The notes: a model not told the origin generated them from the letters alone. DNA of 64,000 bases from Lithospermum erythrorhizon (GCA_019722365.1 JADFUC010000494.1:1-64000), one strand, 5' to 3'; shown: positions 46,081-58,216, counted from the stretch's first letter. Made by a program: numbers and translations.

Positions 46081-48100
46081 TGAAATTTTTTTAATTTAAG
46101 CCGATTACCTTTAAATTCAAGAACAAAGTTGTGGATTTTTCTTATATAAATCATATCTAGGTAAGAAAGATCAAATCTTTTGAGATATTTCTTGAGTTTG
46201 AAGATTGACTTTTTATGGATTTTTATTGTTGACTTTTTAGATCTTTGAATTTATTATGGCATAAAATGTTATACGAGTATCATTATAAAGGATTGTCGGT
46301 GATTTAGTGATTATTGGGGTTAGAGAGTGGTGTAAAGTCGAGTTGACTTTATTGACTTTTCTTAAATGAACTTTAAATTGTAATATGAGGTTAGAGACTT
46401 AATATGGATTTGTTTTGGGTATAGAATTATTGGTTTGGATATGGATAGGTAGAGATTGGGTTGAGAAAGTTTGGGGAAAGAGATTAGGTATAGCGTTTGG
46501 CGTTTGAATTGGAGGTTGTATTTAATGGATTAATTAGTTGTCAATTGATTGGATTGATTAGAGCGTGCCCAAAGTATTGTTGGGAGTAATAAGGCGAACC
46601 GAATATTGAGATTTTTCTGAAGTTGGCGATTAGAATGTAGTTATGTTGGAATATTAAAGAGGTGTATACTGATCTTGGGGATAGGATGATTGCCTAAGGG
46701 TTGTAAATTTGGTCGTGAGACGTGGTATAACACTCGAGGGTTTATAGATGCTTTAAGAGAGGTTATTACACAAAATGGTATAATGTATAATTTCCTTGAA
46801 TAGGAGTTGAGCTTTTTTGGATACAGCGAGAATTTGCCCGAGAGTCATTATTCTTGCTTTTTGGGCTCTGAGGTAGTACAAATCTCACGATGGGGGACCT
46901 TTCATATATATTATGTTGTGCATATTACATGTGATATCTTGGGATTATTCTGATATGTGTATTGTGTGATTATGATTGATGTTATGTGTAAATTCTGATT
47001 ATGATTCATATGATGAAATAACTGAGATTCTGAATTATATTATGAAATAATTGAGATTATGATTAAATATAAATGCGATATTAGTGATTACATGATTTAT
47101 ATCATGTGGGATAGTTGTGAACATGATTTATATTATGAGATTTTTATTAATTTGTGTCTTTGTGTGTGGGCGTGTCTTTGATGTGTTTGATTGCTTTGTG
47201 TGTTATTTGCGGAGCGGTGGTGACCCCGACCGGGAGGTTTGGTGTGGTGTGCATATTGTGTGGGTAGCCCCGTGGATTCGGGAGGTTTGGTGTGATATGC
47301 ACATTGAGGGGTGTAGCCTCGGTCGGGAGGATGGAGGTGGAGGCCTCATCTGATTATTTGGAGGTGGATTCCTCATATGTGTATTATTTGGAGGTGGATT
47401 CCTCATATGTGTATTATTTGGAGGTGGATTCCTCATATGTGTATTATTTGTGGAGGTGGATTCCTCATTTGATGACTTTGTGTGCTGAGACTGTCTCCCT
47501 TGAATGAATATGCATTGTTTATGGTTATAAGCTCCTGCGTATAGTATTAATATGAGTATCATGTAGGAGGGATTCTATGTGATTTGTGGACATTATTTAT
47601 GGTGTAGCTGGAGTAATGTATATGCATATATTTATATATAAGTATGAATATATGTGGAGTAGGATTCAGTACGTGGTATTTGTATTTTCGAGGAACATGG
47701 CTAACTCACATTTCTCTATGGTGGGCGTTTTATGCCTAGGTTCTAGGAGGCTCATTTAGGTGGGCGAGGTTCGGTATAAGCCGAGGCTGCGTGAAGATCA
47801 TAGATAGGCGGTGGTAGCATCAAAGGGAGATCTCGTCGATCGTTTCGCTTTTTTGTTGTCGATTTGTATATTTTTCGGACTTGTGTATTGTATTCCATTG
47901 AGAGTCTGGTTGTCATACTTTCCATATCTTTGTATTTTGGATTTCTTTGTGTATCCTTGATTGTATTATTAAAGTGGATTTGTATTATGTTTTTGTTGTT
48001 TTTATTGTATATGTTTTTTAGTTCACCTTTGATGGACAAGTGTATTATTATTATTAATGTCAGCTGAAATGCTTTTTTATGTTTTCATCCATCGTCGGTT
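46081..48100 (+). repeat. LTR-like repeat E, direct copy (right arm)
   Basis: This is the head-to-head partner of 43890-45690. It contains a 30-base minisatellite at 47360-47470 and ends with a T-rich stretch of GTATTGTATT-type words (47860-48050) that looks like the U5 end of a gypsy LTR. The bases at 48061-48069 (GCTGAAATG) recur near 46053, which may mark repeat edges. No open frame here is believable; a Tyr/Val/Asp repeat peptide arises only from the minisatellite. Confidence 0.68.
47360..47470 (+). repeat. 30-base minisatellite inside repeat E
   Basis: Three full units of GGAGGTGGATTCCTCATATG followed by TGTATTATTT start at 47360, 47390 and 47420, with a partial fourth unit. The corresponding place in the inverted copy (about 44160-44235) has only about two diverged units, so copy number differs between the two arms. 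Confidence 0.9.
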
Positions 48101-48555
48101 ACTGCAATTGTCTGAGGTTGTTGATGACATTAACCTCGGGCGTTCGACACAGAGGCGAGAATTCTGAGGGAAGAGTGAAATTTTTCGGTAAAGAGGGAAT
48201 GGATGAGGATGGAAATAGTGGTGGTAGGTGGGATATTTAGAAGGGGAAAAAAATTGCATTCCGTTGATTCGAGTTAATTTCTCAACTTCCCGTACTTAAA
48301 TCTCAATGAAGCCGTTTTCAAATGTAAAATTTCCCGTGACATAAACTACTACTCATATAATACTAATCTCGGTACATCGATTTTATTCGGGAAATCATTT
48401 ATCTTATCTCGGGATCCGCATGAGCGAAATATACCGCTGACTGACGTTGTTGAATTCTCATTACTACGACTTGAAATTTTCAATTTCACCCCGTAATACT
48501 TCACCGAGAAACTTATATACTATCAACATAATATTAGTTAGGAACGGGTTATTTC
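48101..48555 (+). repeat. LTR-like repeat E, third partial copy
   Basis: It reads in + orientation like the reverse complement of 46080-45650. Shared parts include ACTACTCAT..AATACTAATCTCGGTA-like sequence and CAACATAATATTAG.TA.GAACGG.TTATTTCA. It stops abruptly at 48555, where LTR B sequence takes over. It may be the start of a second E LTR belonging to the right copy. Confidence 0.6.
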
Positions 48556-49170
48556 AATTTAATTAGTTCGAGTAATTTTAGTATTTATCAAATAACTTGA
48601 AATATTATTATGATATTGACTCGTTACTATTTAATTAAGCTAATTAAATAGTTCAACTCAAATAGCAACTCATTAGTGTCTTAGCGAACTAATAGAGTTA
48701 ACGAGTCAAACTAATACTTAGCAGGTTGCTTATCGGGTTTGTTACTTTAGCCACATATAAATTGTGCTTTAGGGTTTTTTCAAATAATAATAATTTCATA
48801 AAAAAAACCCTAAAGCCGCCCCCCCCCGATTAGCCGATTTTCTCCCAAGAAAATTCTTGGGGTTCAGTTTTTTGATTTCAGCCTTGTTTACTAGCATAAA
48901 ATCCGTTCTTGATTCAACTTTCTCACGAATTGTGGATCGTAGAATATCATGCGATTGATATTCTGACAAGGAGCTGAAAGGAAGTCAAATTCACGTTGTG
49001 AATTTGAAGCGTAATAGTTATTGGTAGAATTTACTCATTTGCATTCTAAGTACTGCATTATTTATATATTGTATTATGTGTATTTTTTAGCAATGTAGTA
49101 AGCCTTTGTAAGATCCACTAGATACATGGATTTTATGTTGCTCTACCGTATATCGTAGAGTTTTCCGTCA
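48556..49170 (+). repeat. Copia LTR B, 3' two-thirds of a TGTTGGAAATA-family LTR
   Basis: It matches 39800-40401 in order and orientation and ends GAGTTTTCCGTCA. Its first 390 bases are missing. Either it is the 3' LTR of the copia A element, whose pol was lost and replaced, or a second truncated 5' LTR; no clear primer site follows (ACTTGATAAACTCGG is only vaguely similar). Confidence 0.72.
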
Positions 49171-52100
49171 ACTTGATAAACTCGGGGCCGTCCGGGGCGG
49201 TGGGGGCAACATAGGGGCGTCTCGGAAAAAGTAGGTTAGTTTCGACCTGCAAAATGCGGGGGCGTTCGGGGACGGGATCGAGACGTTTCCGAAACGTTTC
49301 CTTTTGTATATAGGTGTCCCCTTATAAAAGCAAACTAAAATAAAAATAAAATATAAAAATATATGGTTAGGGTTTTCAATTTATTATTAATCTTTTCATT
49401 CTTCACCTCCTCACAAAGGTATGTCTACTATTCTAACAATTATTCTAAAAATAAATGAAGATTCCGATCAAATTAGCTAATATATCTATCGAATTAACTT
49501 TTATGATTAAATTGTTGTTTGTTTCTCTTTTTTAATTGCTTTTATCGATTGCAATTATTTTGATTCAAATAATCTTGGAAGTTAGAAGCTGAACCATATA
49601 GTCATATACAGTAATCATAAAACTTTCGATTGCTTTTTGGCGATTATTTTGATTCTTCGATTACTTTTGTGATTATCAGAGTTGGGCTGGACCCGTATAG
49701 TCATATCACGATAATCATAAACTTAGGAAGTTGGAAGCTGGACCATATAGTCATATGCAATTTTTTGTTTCGTTTTTTTTTTTTTTACAAAAAAAATTAT
49801 AACATTGTGCAACTTGATAAGATAAATTCTCAAAGTGGAAGTAATAATATTGGTAGTTGTTACGTGACTAGATTACGCTAATAATTTGCTCAAGTGGAAC
49901 CGAAGAACCTCCATTATGGAATTATGTGATTAAATTAGAGAAACAAGGAGTGACAGGAGGAACTTGGAAATTTACGTGTAAGCTTTGTAATGAGAGGCGA
50001 CAAGGCTCGTATTCCAGAGTTAAAGCGCATTTACTTGGACTGAAAGGGCATGAGATTACTATTTGTAAGAAAACAACAACGACTCAACAGCTTGAAATGC
50101 AAAAGCTGGAAGATGAATTTGAGAAGAAGAAATCTGAGTCTGGACGTACGGAGGTTCCTTTGGTTTGTGAAAGTGTAATAGAGTCTGCCTTAAAGAAAAG
50201 AAAGTCTTGTTTTTCACCTATCATGACATCATTTGGTATTCAAGCCAGAGACCAATTGGATCAAGAAATTATAAGAATATTTTATACTGGAGGCTTGCCA
50301 TTCAATCTTGCAAGAAATCCACATTATCATAAGTCTTATCAGTTTGCTGCTGCCACCAAAATTGATGGTTATGTACCTCCTGGTTATAATAAGCTCAGAA
50401 CAACCTTATTGCAGCAAGAAAAAAACAATGTCGAGAAGTTATTAGTGCCACTGAACTGACATGGAAAGAAAAAGGGTGGCGTTGTCGGTGAAGCCTTTGA
50501 TTAATTTTATAGCTACTACTGCAAGTAGTCCTTTGTTTCTCAAGGTTGTGAATTGTTTCGGCGAAGTGAAAGATAGATTTTTTATTGCTGATTTGATGAA
50601 AGAAGTTATCAATGAAGTGGGACATCAAAATATTGTGCAAATAATCACTGATAATGCAACAAATTGCAAAGGCGGTGGAAGATTATTGAGTGCATTTCCC
50701 GCGTCTATTGGACACCATGTGTTGTTCATACCCTTAATCTTGCTTTGAAAAATATTTGTGCAGCAAAAAATGTGGAAGGGAATGCAGCAACATATGAGGA
50801 GTGTAATTGGATAATTGACAATCGTAGGGAATCTTATTTCATGATAAAATATTTTATTGTGAACCATAACATGAGGCTAGCAATTTTTAGTAAGTTCTCT
50901 CCTCTTAAATTACTTTCGGTTGTTGATACTCGTTTTGCCTCCATCATTGTGATGCTTAAAAGATTGAAGCTTATCAAAAAGGGTCTTCAAGCCATGATTA
51001 TAAGTGAAAGAGTGGTCTACTTATAGAGAAGATGACATTGGGAAAGTAAATTTTGTTAAAGAGAAGATTGTGAATGATGATTGGTGGGAAAAAGTGTCTT
51101 ATATTATTGATTTCAAAATACCTATATATGATATGATTAGATTTTGTGACAACGTGAGCCGTACGCTTCACTTGGTATATGAGATGTGGGATTCTATGAT
51201 CGAAAAGGTGAAGCTTGAGATATACAAGAAAGAAAAGCCGTTAAACCGTGCGAATTTAGTATCTTCCATGATGTTGTTTATGGGATCTTAGTGGCTCGTT
51301 GGGCCACGAAGAATAACACTCCGCTCGCTCTTTAAATCAAGGTATATGATTCAATTATATGATTTATTTTTTATTTTTTGTTTCATTACCACGTATATAT
51401 AACACGTTTTGAATGTTATTTATAGGATTTTATAGTGATGAATGGCTGAATGAGGATTCCTCAAGACTTGGTCCCCATAGAGATGGGGAAATCTCACGTG
51501 AGAGGATGAAGTGTTTTCGAAGATTGTTTTCAAGTGATGATGATCATAAGAAAGTTATGGATGAATATGCATTATTCTCAATGAAGATGGGTACTTTTGA
51601 GGATTTACTTGAGAATTTTAATGATCACATTATGGAACCTAGAGTTGGTGAAATTGCTTTATTGCCAAACTCACTCCTCGAACTTTGGCTTTTAAGTTGC
51701 TCGAGACAAGCCTAGTTCTTCTTCTTTTGTGCGGAAGCGTAATTGGAGTCTTTCTTCGTTCGTTCACTCACTTAAGAGGAACAGAGTTGAATTGAGTGGG
51801 TGCTTTCAATTTGGTTTACATCACTAGCGATCTCGATGCTTTATTAAAGAATTTCGATCAATATGGGCGAAAAAAAAACAAAATGTGTAAGGATGTTGGT
51901 GAATATGAGTTTGATTCTATGGAAGATGTGTGATTCTTGGGTTGCGGACCTCTGCCTAGATAGGCAGTTTTTGAAAATGAGTTACTCATGGAGTAGCTTA
52001 TTTTTTGTTGCTTTAAGATATTAGGCCCAAGTGTTTCGTTTTCTTTTGTTGAGACATGTGTGAATATTTTTTATATTTTAATATATGGATATTTTTATTA

Positions 52101-52315
52101 TATCTTTATTGGCCGTACCCATGCCGTATCATGTCATAAATTTTTATTTAGGCATTTCTGCGTCATTCCGTCATAACTTTGTTGTCCGTACCGACTCAGT
52201 GCTACTTAGGCTAACAGACCAAACCAGTGAAGTAAATAACTTCAACATATATTTAAAAAACAATAAGAAAAAAGCCCAAAAATATAATTATGAAACTTAC
52301 CTTCAAAATTTTTAG
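49171..52315 (+). mobile_element. Decayed hAT DNA transposon
   Basis: The element body is defined by the transposase remnant at 49880-51860. GC-rich words with GGCCGTCCGGGGCG at about 49186-49200 on the left and GGCCGTACCCATGCCGTATC at about 52110 on the right could belong to its ends, but I cannot show inverted repeats or an 8-bp target duplication, so the limits are approximate. It sits directly behind copia LTR B. Confidence 0.6.
49880..51860 (+). pseudogene. hAT transposase remnant (BED finger, DUF659-type core, dimerisation domain)
   Basis: From 49926 a BED-type zinc finger is visible: GGTWKFTCKLCNERRQGSYSR, with the His pair in VKAHLLGLKGHE, about 49950-50060. A linker leads to the transposase core: FYTGGLPFNLARNPHY at about 50280-50330, then LINFIATTASSPLFLKVV (50497 on), IVQIITDNATNCKGGGRLL (50630-50690), and TPCVVHTLNLALKNI in another frame (about 50710-50755). 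Later come STYRED, DDWWEKV and CFRRLFSS. The C-terminal dimerisation segment is readable as PSSSSFVRKRNWSLSSFVHSLKRNR at about 51707-51785. Stops at 50458, 51024 and 51289 and a loss of about 20 residues before LINF break it. The N-terminal 177 codons are open. Confidence 0.87.
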
Positions 52316-53944
52316 ATGCATGAACAATAGGTAATATCAAAAGGAATCACTTTTCTAGGTTTAAGCAGAATCTTTAGTACACAACTCAAAGATGGTACTT
52401 TTAATTTTGTCTGATTCGATCCATCGGGGTTCATTTTTCAGTCTAATCGAAAGCATTTCGAGCTCCTTCTGGAGCGACTGTTAAACCGCGGCGTCTATCG
52501 AAGAACATTATGTCGGAAACCTTGTACTTCTTGAAGCTGCCTAGTTTGTTGAGCTGGACAACTATGTTTGCTGGTAATCCATGCGAGTCAAACTCCATTG
52601 CTGGTTAATATAACTAGACTGTTTTTAATTTGATAAAAAATGTCCTCGAAAAAATGTGAAAAGTGTAAAAAAAAATTGATTCATTTAAAATTAGCACAAT
52701 GACCAATTTGCGTCCTACATGGAATTTCGGTGATCAGCAGTTTAAGCTGGGCTAGGATTGCTCGAATTGAAATTTTAGCAAACTTAGAGTGATATGGAGC
52801 CATTCGCCTATGAAAATTATGTGCCTGATTGAGTATGAATAATTTTTGGTTGTGTGACAAGGGGCCAATTATGAAGCACCAATCAATGTCTACTATTCTT
52901 TGGTTCTTACAATAAATTGTTGAAGTTTCTGAGGGCTTCAAGGTCTAATAAGATTGTAAGAAAAACTCAGTTGAACCAAGTGCTTATTTATAGAATATGG
53001 GAACTCCAGCTCAAGTTTGTTAGATGGCAAAATAGCTCAGTTTGTTCAAAAGGTCGAAGAGGCTCGGCCCCAGAGAAATATGACGTTTTTGGAAACAGAG
53101 GCGATACATAAACTCCGCAATTCAAAATTTGTAATTTCCATAATAAAATTGCCAAACATGTTTTTTTTTCCCTTAAAATTTTGTCACCAAACACATTCTT
53201 ATTCTTTATTTTTCACAAAACGAATAAAAAATATATGTTCCCTTTTACTAAATAAAAATGAAAAATAAGTCATGGTTTCCAATGGGACCCTTTAAATATG
53301 AGCTGTTATTGTTGGTTAGTACTATATGGAGTATTTAGCTTTATTGAAACGAAATTGCTTCTAAAAGAGAAACCTCTAAATAAAGAAATGCTTTGACAAA
53401 TCTTTGGAAGATGATTCAAACCTAGAGGCGTTTGCCTACCTCAAATAGAATAAGTTCAATAGACAATCTTCCCAAGAATGACTTCATTAGGTGATCACAT
53501 TTTCCTCAAGGAAAGGTTCTTGCGTTTCACGCTCGTCACCATCAACAAATCAACATTTACATTGGAATTACCAAGTGCTCTCAACTGGAGTGGAGCCTTG
53601 CTTTTTATTCCAAATGACCAATCCCTGAAGCTACAAGTAATATATTTTGAAATACTATTCACTAGACTTCTGCTTTCCAAAAGTAAAAATACAACTTGTT
53701 AGTCTACAAGATTTCATTCATAGTACATAGACTTTTTTTGACAACCAACATCCGTGGAAAGATTCGATAACTTGATTGACCAGGACAACTTGTTACCCTC
53801 TTTTGTAATAGGCATTATGTTAGTCGTGTAAATTTTTCCCTATGTAATAGGTCCAATTAAAAAGTATCTAGTGTTACTTTATCGAACTAATCTATATACT
53901 GATTTTTTTTTTTTTGATTTACAAAAAAGAAATGCTGGTGGAAT
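52316..53944. other. Intergenic stretch between hAT remnant and TBL gene
   Basis: This is about 1.6 kb of mostly AT-rich sequence with no recognisable gene apart from a 51-codon minus-strand frame at 52443-52598. Open frames on both strands at 52681-53268 and 53478-53702 were read and match nothing I know. Long T and A runs (53160-53170, 53903-53915) are present. Confidence 0.5.
52443..52598 (-). CDS. Short conserved-looking open frame, 51 codons, unrecognised
   Basis: The minus strand from ATG (52596-52598) to TAG (52443-52445) encodes a 51-residue peptide with balanced, protein-like composition. Examples are LPANIVVQLNKLGSFKKYKV and SDIMFFDRRRGL. Nothing around it on the same strand extends it: a stop stands three codons upstream, right next to a TTAACCAG that could be a splice acceptor. 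It may be the last exon or captured exon fragment of a plant gene. I do not recognise the family and assign no function. Confidence 0.4.
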   Translation of the reverse strand: MEFDSHGLPANIVVQLNKLGSFKKYKVSDIMFFDRRRGLTVAPEGARNAFD

Positions 53945-56900
53945 CTATTCAACGGTAGAAGATTGGTGTACCACCAATGTAGTAAAAATCAGTTCATTCC
54001 ATGCATCAGGGACACCAGGAAGACACCAATGGCTGCAATCTTGTCGCCTAGTTGAAACTTTCTTCCCTTCTGTCAAAGCTTTCCCATATATGGATGGATG
54101 GCCATCTTTACGGAAATTGGTCAACCTTGTCACATTCAGTAGCACCGCTGGGGATTTCATTTCCTTAATAACCTCACCAACTATTTTCATCTTCAGAGGA
54201 TAGCTGTCGAGAATATTGCCACGCAATACAGGTTCTGTCTCACCATTACAACTTCCTCCAGAATCCCAATCTCCACCCCTGTTTTACAATAAAAGTAGAA
54301 TTAAATAGATGGAGATGTTAATTGAGTTTTGCCAAGGGAAAGATCAAGGATGCAAAAGAAGATATGTTTGGGTTAGAACTAAAGGTACATTAAAATTGTT
54401 AAATAAAGTTATAAGAGACAAATTTTAGTACTAAAACAACTATTTAAGGTTGAATGTTTCCAGAGCACTTCCATAAGAACTTGTCATTTATATTAATTGA
54501 AACTTAATAATTGAAGATTCCCTTTTATGTATGCCTATTATTCCACCTAATGGAAAACATTTCACAACTAGTGAAAATTAGTAGACATGAAATTGAACTT
54601 ATGATAGAGATTAGAGACTACGAATCTAGCTAAACCACTGATTGAGCAATCGGACATGAGCATAAAAAATGGACCATTCCAACTAAGAATTAGTAATCAA
54701 TGCTGATGGTCATTCATTGGCTATGAATGAGCTAGCCCAAAACAATTGTTGACCGATATTTTTGGAACTTAATAAAGCGGAACAATTGTAAACATGTTGA
54801 CAATCTAGGCAACTTCTTAGGAAATATTGATATAGCTTAATGCTTATTAGGAAGTTAACTGGTAAATTAACCTTTGGTCAACATACAGGGAGCAGAATGT
54901 TGAGACTCGAGACTGAAGACTTATGAGTTTAAATTTGCATCTCTTGCCCAAATGCCGAGAGATTGTAATCTCAAACTACCCTGGTTTGGTTTTGGGGCAA
55001 CTCTTTGCAATATGAAACCCATTCTCATCATCAAATTATGGAGGTGAACAATTTAAGATATGCAGACAACAGCCAAACCTGAACCGTGAATAATACGCAC
55101 CTGAAATGAGCAGATGAGTACCCACGATAGATGACCAACTTTTCGGAAGAAATATTTTCATCAATCCACTTTGCCCACGTCTTCATGGCTCTCCTATAAG
55201 CTTCTACTGCATCAAAAGAAGGATAGATATTGTCACCCTCTTTGTAGTAATTTTTCCTGCACCATAAAATTTCCTGTTATTTGCCTATCTTGTCCTTTTG
55301 CTGATAATAATCCATTGATGGAACAACTAGTATATCTTTTTCTCTCTAGTGACTATAACATCTGAAATAGTGTGGACAAAACCAATAAACATAAAGTAGA
55401 AACAAAACTTTCTTCGGATCCCTTGACAAGAAGTAGTTCTGTTAAATCTTCAGTTCTTCACTGAGTCAATTAGGGTCTTAAATACTGAATATGTTATCAG
55501 AAACCCCCTCTGATAAGATGACTTATTATGTTGTCTAACAGCATATGTCATACTTTTAGCTACACCTTTGATAACTAAACCATATTCTAATACACATTAT
55601 TGAATCCACCATTGTTTTACGACCAATCCCAAATCCAATCCATGGGTTTTACGCTCACCAATCATCAAGTAACTAACCAGATTAAGTACAGTACTACATT
55701 AACTAAAAACAGTTGTTCAAGGAGTGAATCAAGACTGGAAAGATGCCACATAATGTCAAGACCACGTATAGAATAAAATCTTGAAGATTGATAAGGAGTT
55801 TTCCCATGTGTCCGGTATTGAAAGGGAATACCCTCTAGCAGTTTTCCCATGTGCCCACCAGTGTCCGGTATTGAAAACAAGAATATCAGCTTGCTTCCAC
55901 CGATTAGCTGATTTGTCGATGATGTCTATCGACAGAGTTGGGTTTGATTTTCCTTGGGCGTTGAGACGTATACCTTCCTTCACAAGGAAATGTGATCTCA
56001 CAAATTCCACTGAGCAGTTATAATCCTGGCAAAGCTTTATATAAGTGTTCAAGAAATTCCATTGAGCAATAACATAATCGCATGCAACAAATGCCCTCTC
56101 AAAGAAGCTATTAATTATTCCTTTCTATTCAAGAATTCTAGTTGGCATCTCATGGTCCCTCTATTAGGAGACAAGAAGAAACCAAGTGTCAGTAAAAGTG
56201 ATAAAATTTGAAGTGAAATCTGAATTCCCCAACATTCAACTTATGAATCCAAGAATAAAGCATACTATTATACACTCAACTTATAAATCGAAGCACGGAA
56301 GAACCAAATAATAGTATGATGCTAGTACATTCTTGATTTCAGTAAATTAAGATAACAACAGAAGCTGACAGCTAAATGATGCTGTAGATACTAAATTTCA
56401 ATAAAATCTATAAGGGACCCATTGTTACCTCAAATTTGAAGACATAGTATCCTCTTCCCTTGGTAATTTTGTATCCATGAATCTCATACATTTTGCTCTT
56501 ATTTGACAGACCTTCCCAAAGCATGCATAGTAGTGACTCAAACTGGTTGCGGTTCATGGAATCCCCAACAAGCATTAACCTCTTTCCACGCAATCTCTCC
56601 AAGAAGCTAGCTGAACTAAATCTACAGAACCAGAAACAATAGATATGGAGTATGGACATTTTAAATTATATGGAAACCAAACGTTCCATAACTGGTTCTC
56701 AAAAGTAGTTAAAAAAATGATTCTGGGAAGAAAGAAGATGGATATGCAGTAATCAATTTCACAGATACAATGAGTTAATGCACACATCATGAAAATGGCA
56801 GAGCCGGATAATAATTCCTAAAGTTTACTGTTCATATGATTGCTCGGACAGAAAACCTAACTATTATACTGCATCATTTTAATCAGAGAGAAACTTCAGA

Positions 56901-58216
56901 AATCTTATAGAAAGAAAGCCATACTATCCACTTGCCACCCATGCTGAGAAGCCACCTAAAAAATTATGAAAATAAGTTCTATGTTTCTCGTATTGTATGT
57001 TAAAGCTTTTACATAAGGTCATCTCCAACTATATGATTGTATCAGCCAAGTTTCTCCACGGTTCTCTGAAAGTCTTCCAGACTCAAAACTCTAAGAGTAG
57101 TTACTGCTAAAGGTGTCTCACTTCCTGTACCAGCAGAATAGATAATAAATTTTTAATTCTAAAACAATTTAGCAGATTAGCATCAAATGTGTTGCTAATT
57201 TAGGTAACTCTCCCATACTTAATGTAAAACTTTATACCTCTCCAGTTTCAACAGACTTTTAAGAACATATATCTTACATATGTTTTTATCAATAGATAGC
57301 AGACATGATCCGATCATCCCACCAGTAACTCAACTCAATTAAGAAGAATGGAAAGGTCAACATACAAACAAACCACAACAATTTGTATTAATTTTACAAA
57401 TAAGGAATGAATCCACTCGCTCCGCGATCATGACATAATCAAAGTAAGAGGATTACACCCAACAACGAATCAACTAAAGAATCAACAAACAATGGTGGAA
57501 CACAAAAAACAGCATAAGTAAAAGCGAGCAAGAATTATAATTCACATAATCATTTCAGGAGTACTCGACACAGGAACATGATAACTTAATTATCAAAACA
57601 GGGAACATATTCCAAGATCATTAGAACAACATTTATTAAACAAAATTAAAGGAACTATGGAGAAGTCACACCCACATTGGTCGTTTAATAACTTCTCGTG
57701 TTTAATAAGGTGGTGAGTTTCACCCATCAATAGTCAATACCTGGGAAGTTCACACCCATGAGGCATCCAGCGCCACTTGAGATACTCAGAGTCCAACCTC
57801 CCATTCCTCTGACAATCGAAAGCCTCGTCAACAAAAGGACAAGCCCCGGGTTTATAAATCGGATAATTTCCCCCATCCTCATCTTTCACCCATTTTCCTT
57901 CATACAAATCACACCTCCTCAACAACTCCCCCTCTTCCTTCTTCCTCAAATCATCAATTTGGGCAACCCCGGATCGGGGAAAGCTCGAAAAGTCCAATGC
58001 TGGAAATGGACTAGTTACATTTATATCTACATTGTTATTTACAAAAATGTGGTTTTTATTGGTGGTATTGAAAGGAGTTTGTTTTGGGACGACATAGTTG
58101 GTGTCTGAAGAAGAGTTGTCCAGAGATGTTTTGGTGAGGTAGAAGAGTGGGACGAGGAAGAGGAGGAATAGGAGGGAGAGAACTAGGAAACTTGAGTTGG
58201 GTTTTTTTGTCATCAT
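53945..58216 (-). CDS. TBL: Trichome birefringence-like protein (polysaccharide O-acetyltransferase family), 5 exons, 450 aa
   Basis: It is a Golgi type II membrane protein of the TBL/DUF231 family, whose studied members transfer acetyl groups to wall polysaccharides. Exons on the minus strand by GT-AG and frame: 58216-57741, 56621-56429, 56025-55832, 55256-55101, 54278-53945; 1353 bases, 450 codons plus stop, a normal length. A membrane anchor occupies residues 9-28. The PMR5N domain spans about 100-160 (CDLYEGKWV, YPIYKPGACPFVDEAFDC, KWRWMPHGCELPR). The esterase-like domain has GDS at 178-180 (VGDSMNRNQ), FNTGHWW near 277, and the catalytic DxxH pair at D420/H423 in DCSHWCLPGVPDAW. All splice phases agree and no lesion is seen in the exons. 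Intron 1 is 1119 bases. A partial duplication straddles the exon 3 donor. Which TBL paralogue it is, and its sugar substrate, cannot be told from the window. Confidence 0.95.
55796..55876 (-). repeat. Imperfect tandem duplication across the exon 3 donor of the TBL gene
   Basis: The segment TTTTCCCATGTGTCCGGTAT at about 55799-55818 repeats as TTTTCCCATGTG followed by CCCACCAGTGTCCGGTAT at about 55842-55871, with a period near 44. The outer copy is exon 3 sequence encoding FNTGHWWAHGKT; the inner copy lies just inside intron 3 and lacks 12 bases. The real donor (AGAGG/GTATTC) lies between the copies. Confidence 0.85.

Noticed and set aside
47360..47470. Possible CRISPR array
   Set aside because: Units are contiguous with no unique spacers, and the genome is a plant; it is a minisatellite.
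47203..47562. A 119-codon Asn/Pro-rich open frame with peptide repeats
   Set aside because: The repeats are just the 30-base minisatellite translated; there is no start context, splice structure or homologue in the inverted arm.
53478..53702. Open frames on both strands just downstream of the TBL gene
   Set aside because: Neither matches a known family, the two overlap in opposite directions, and no splice or promoter signals support them.
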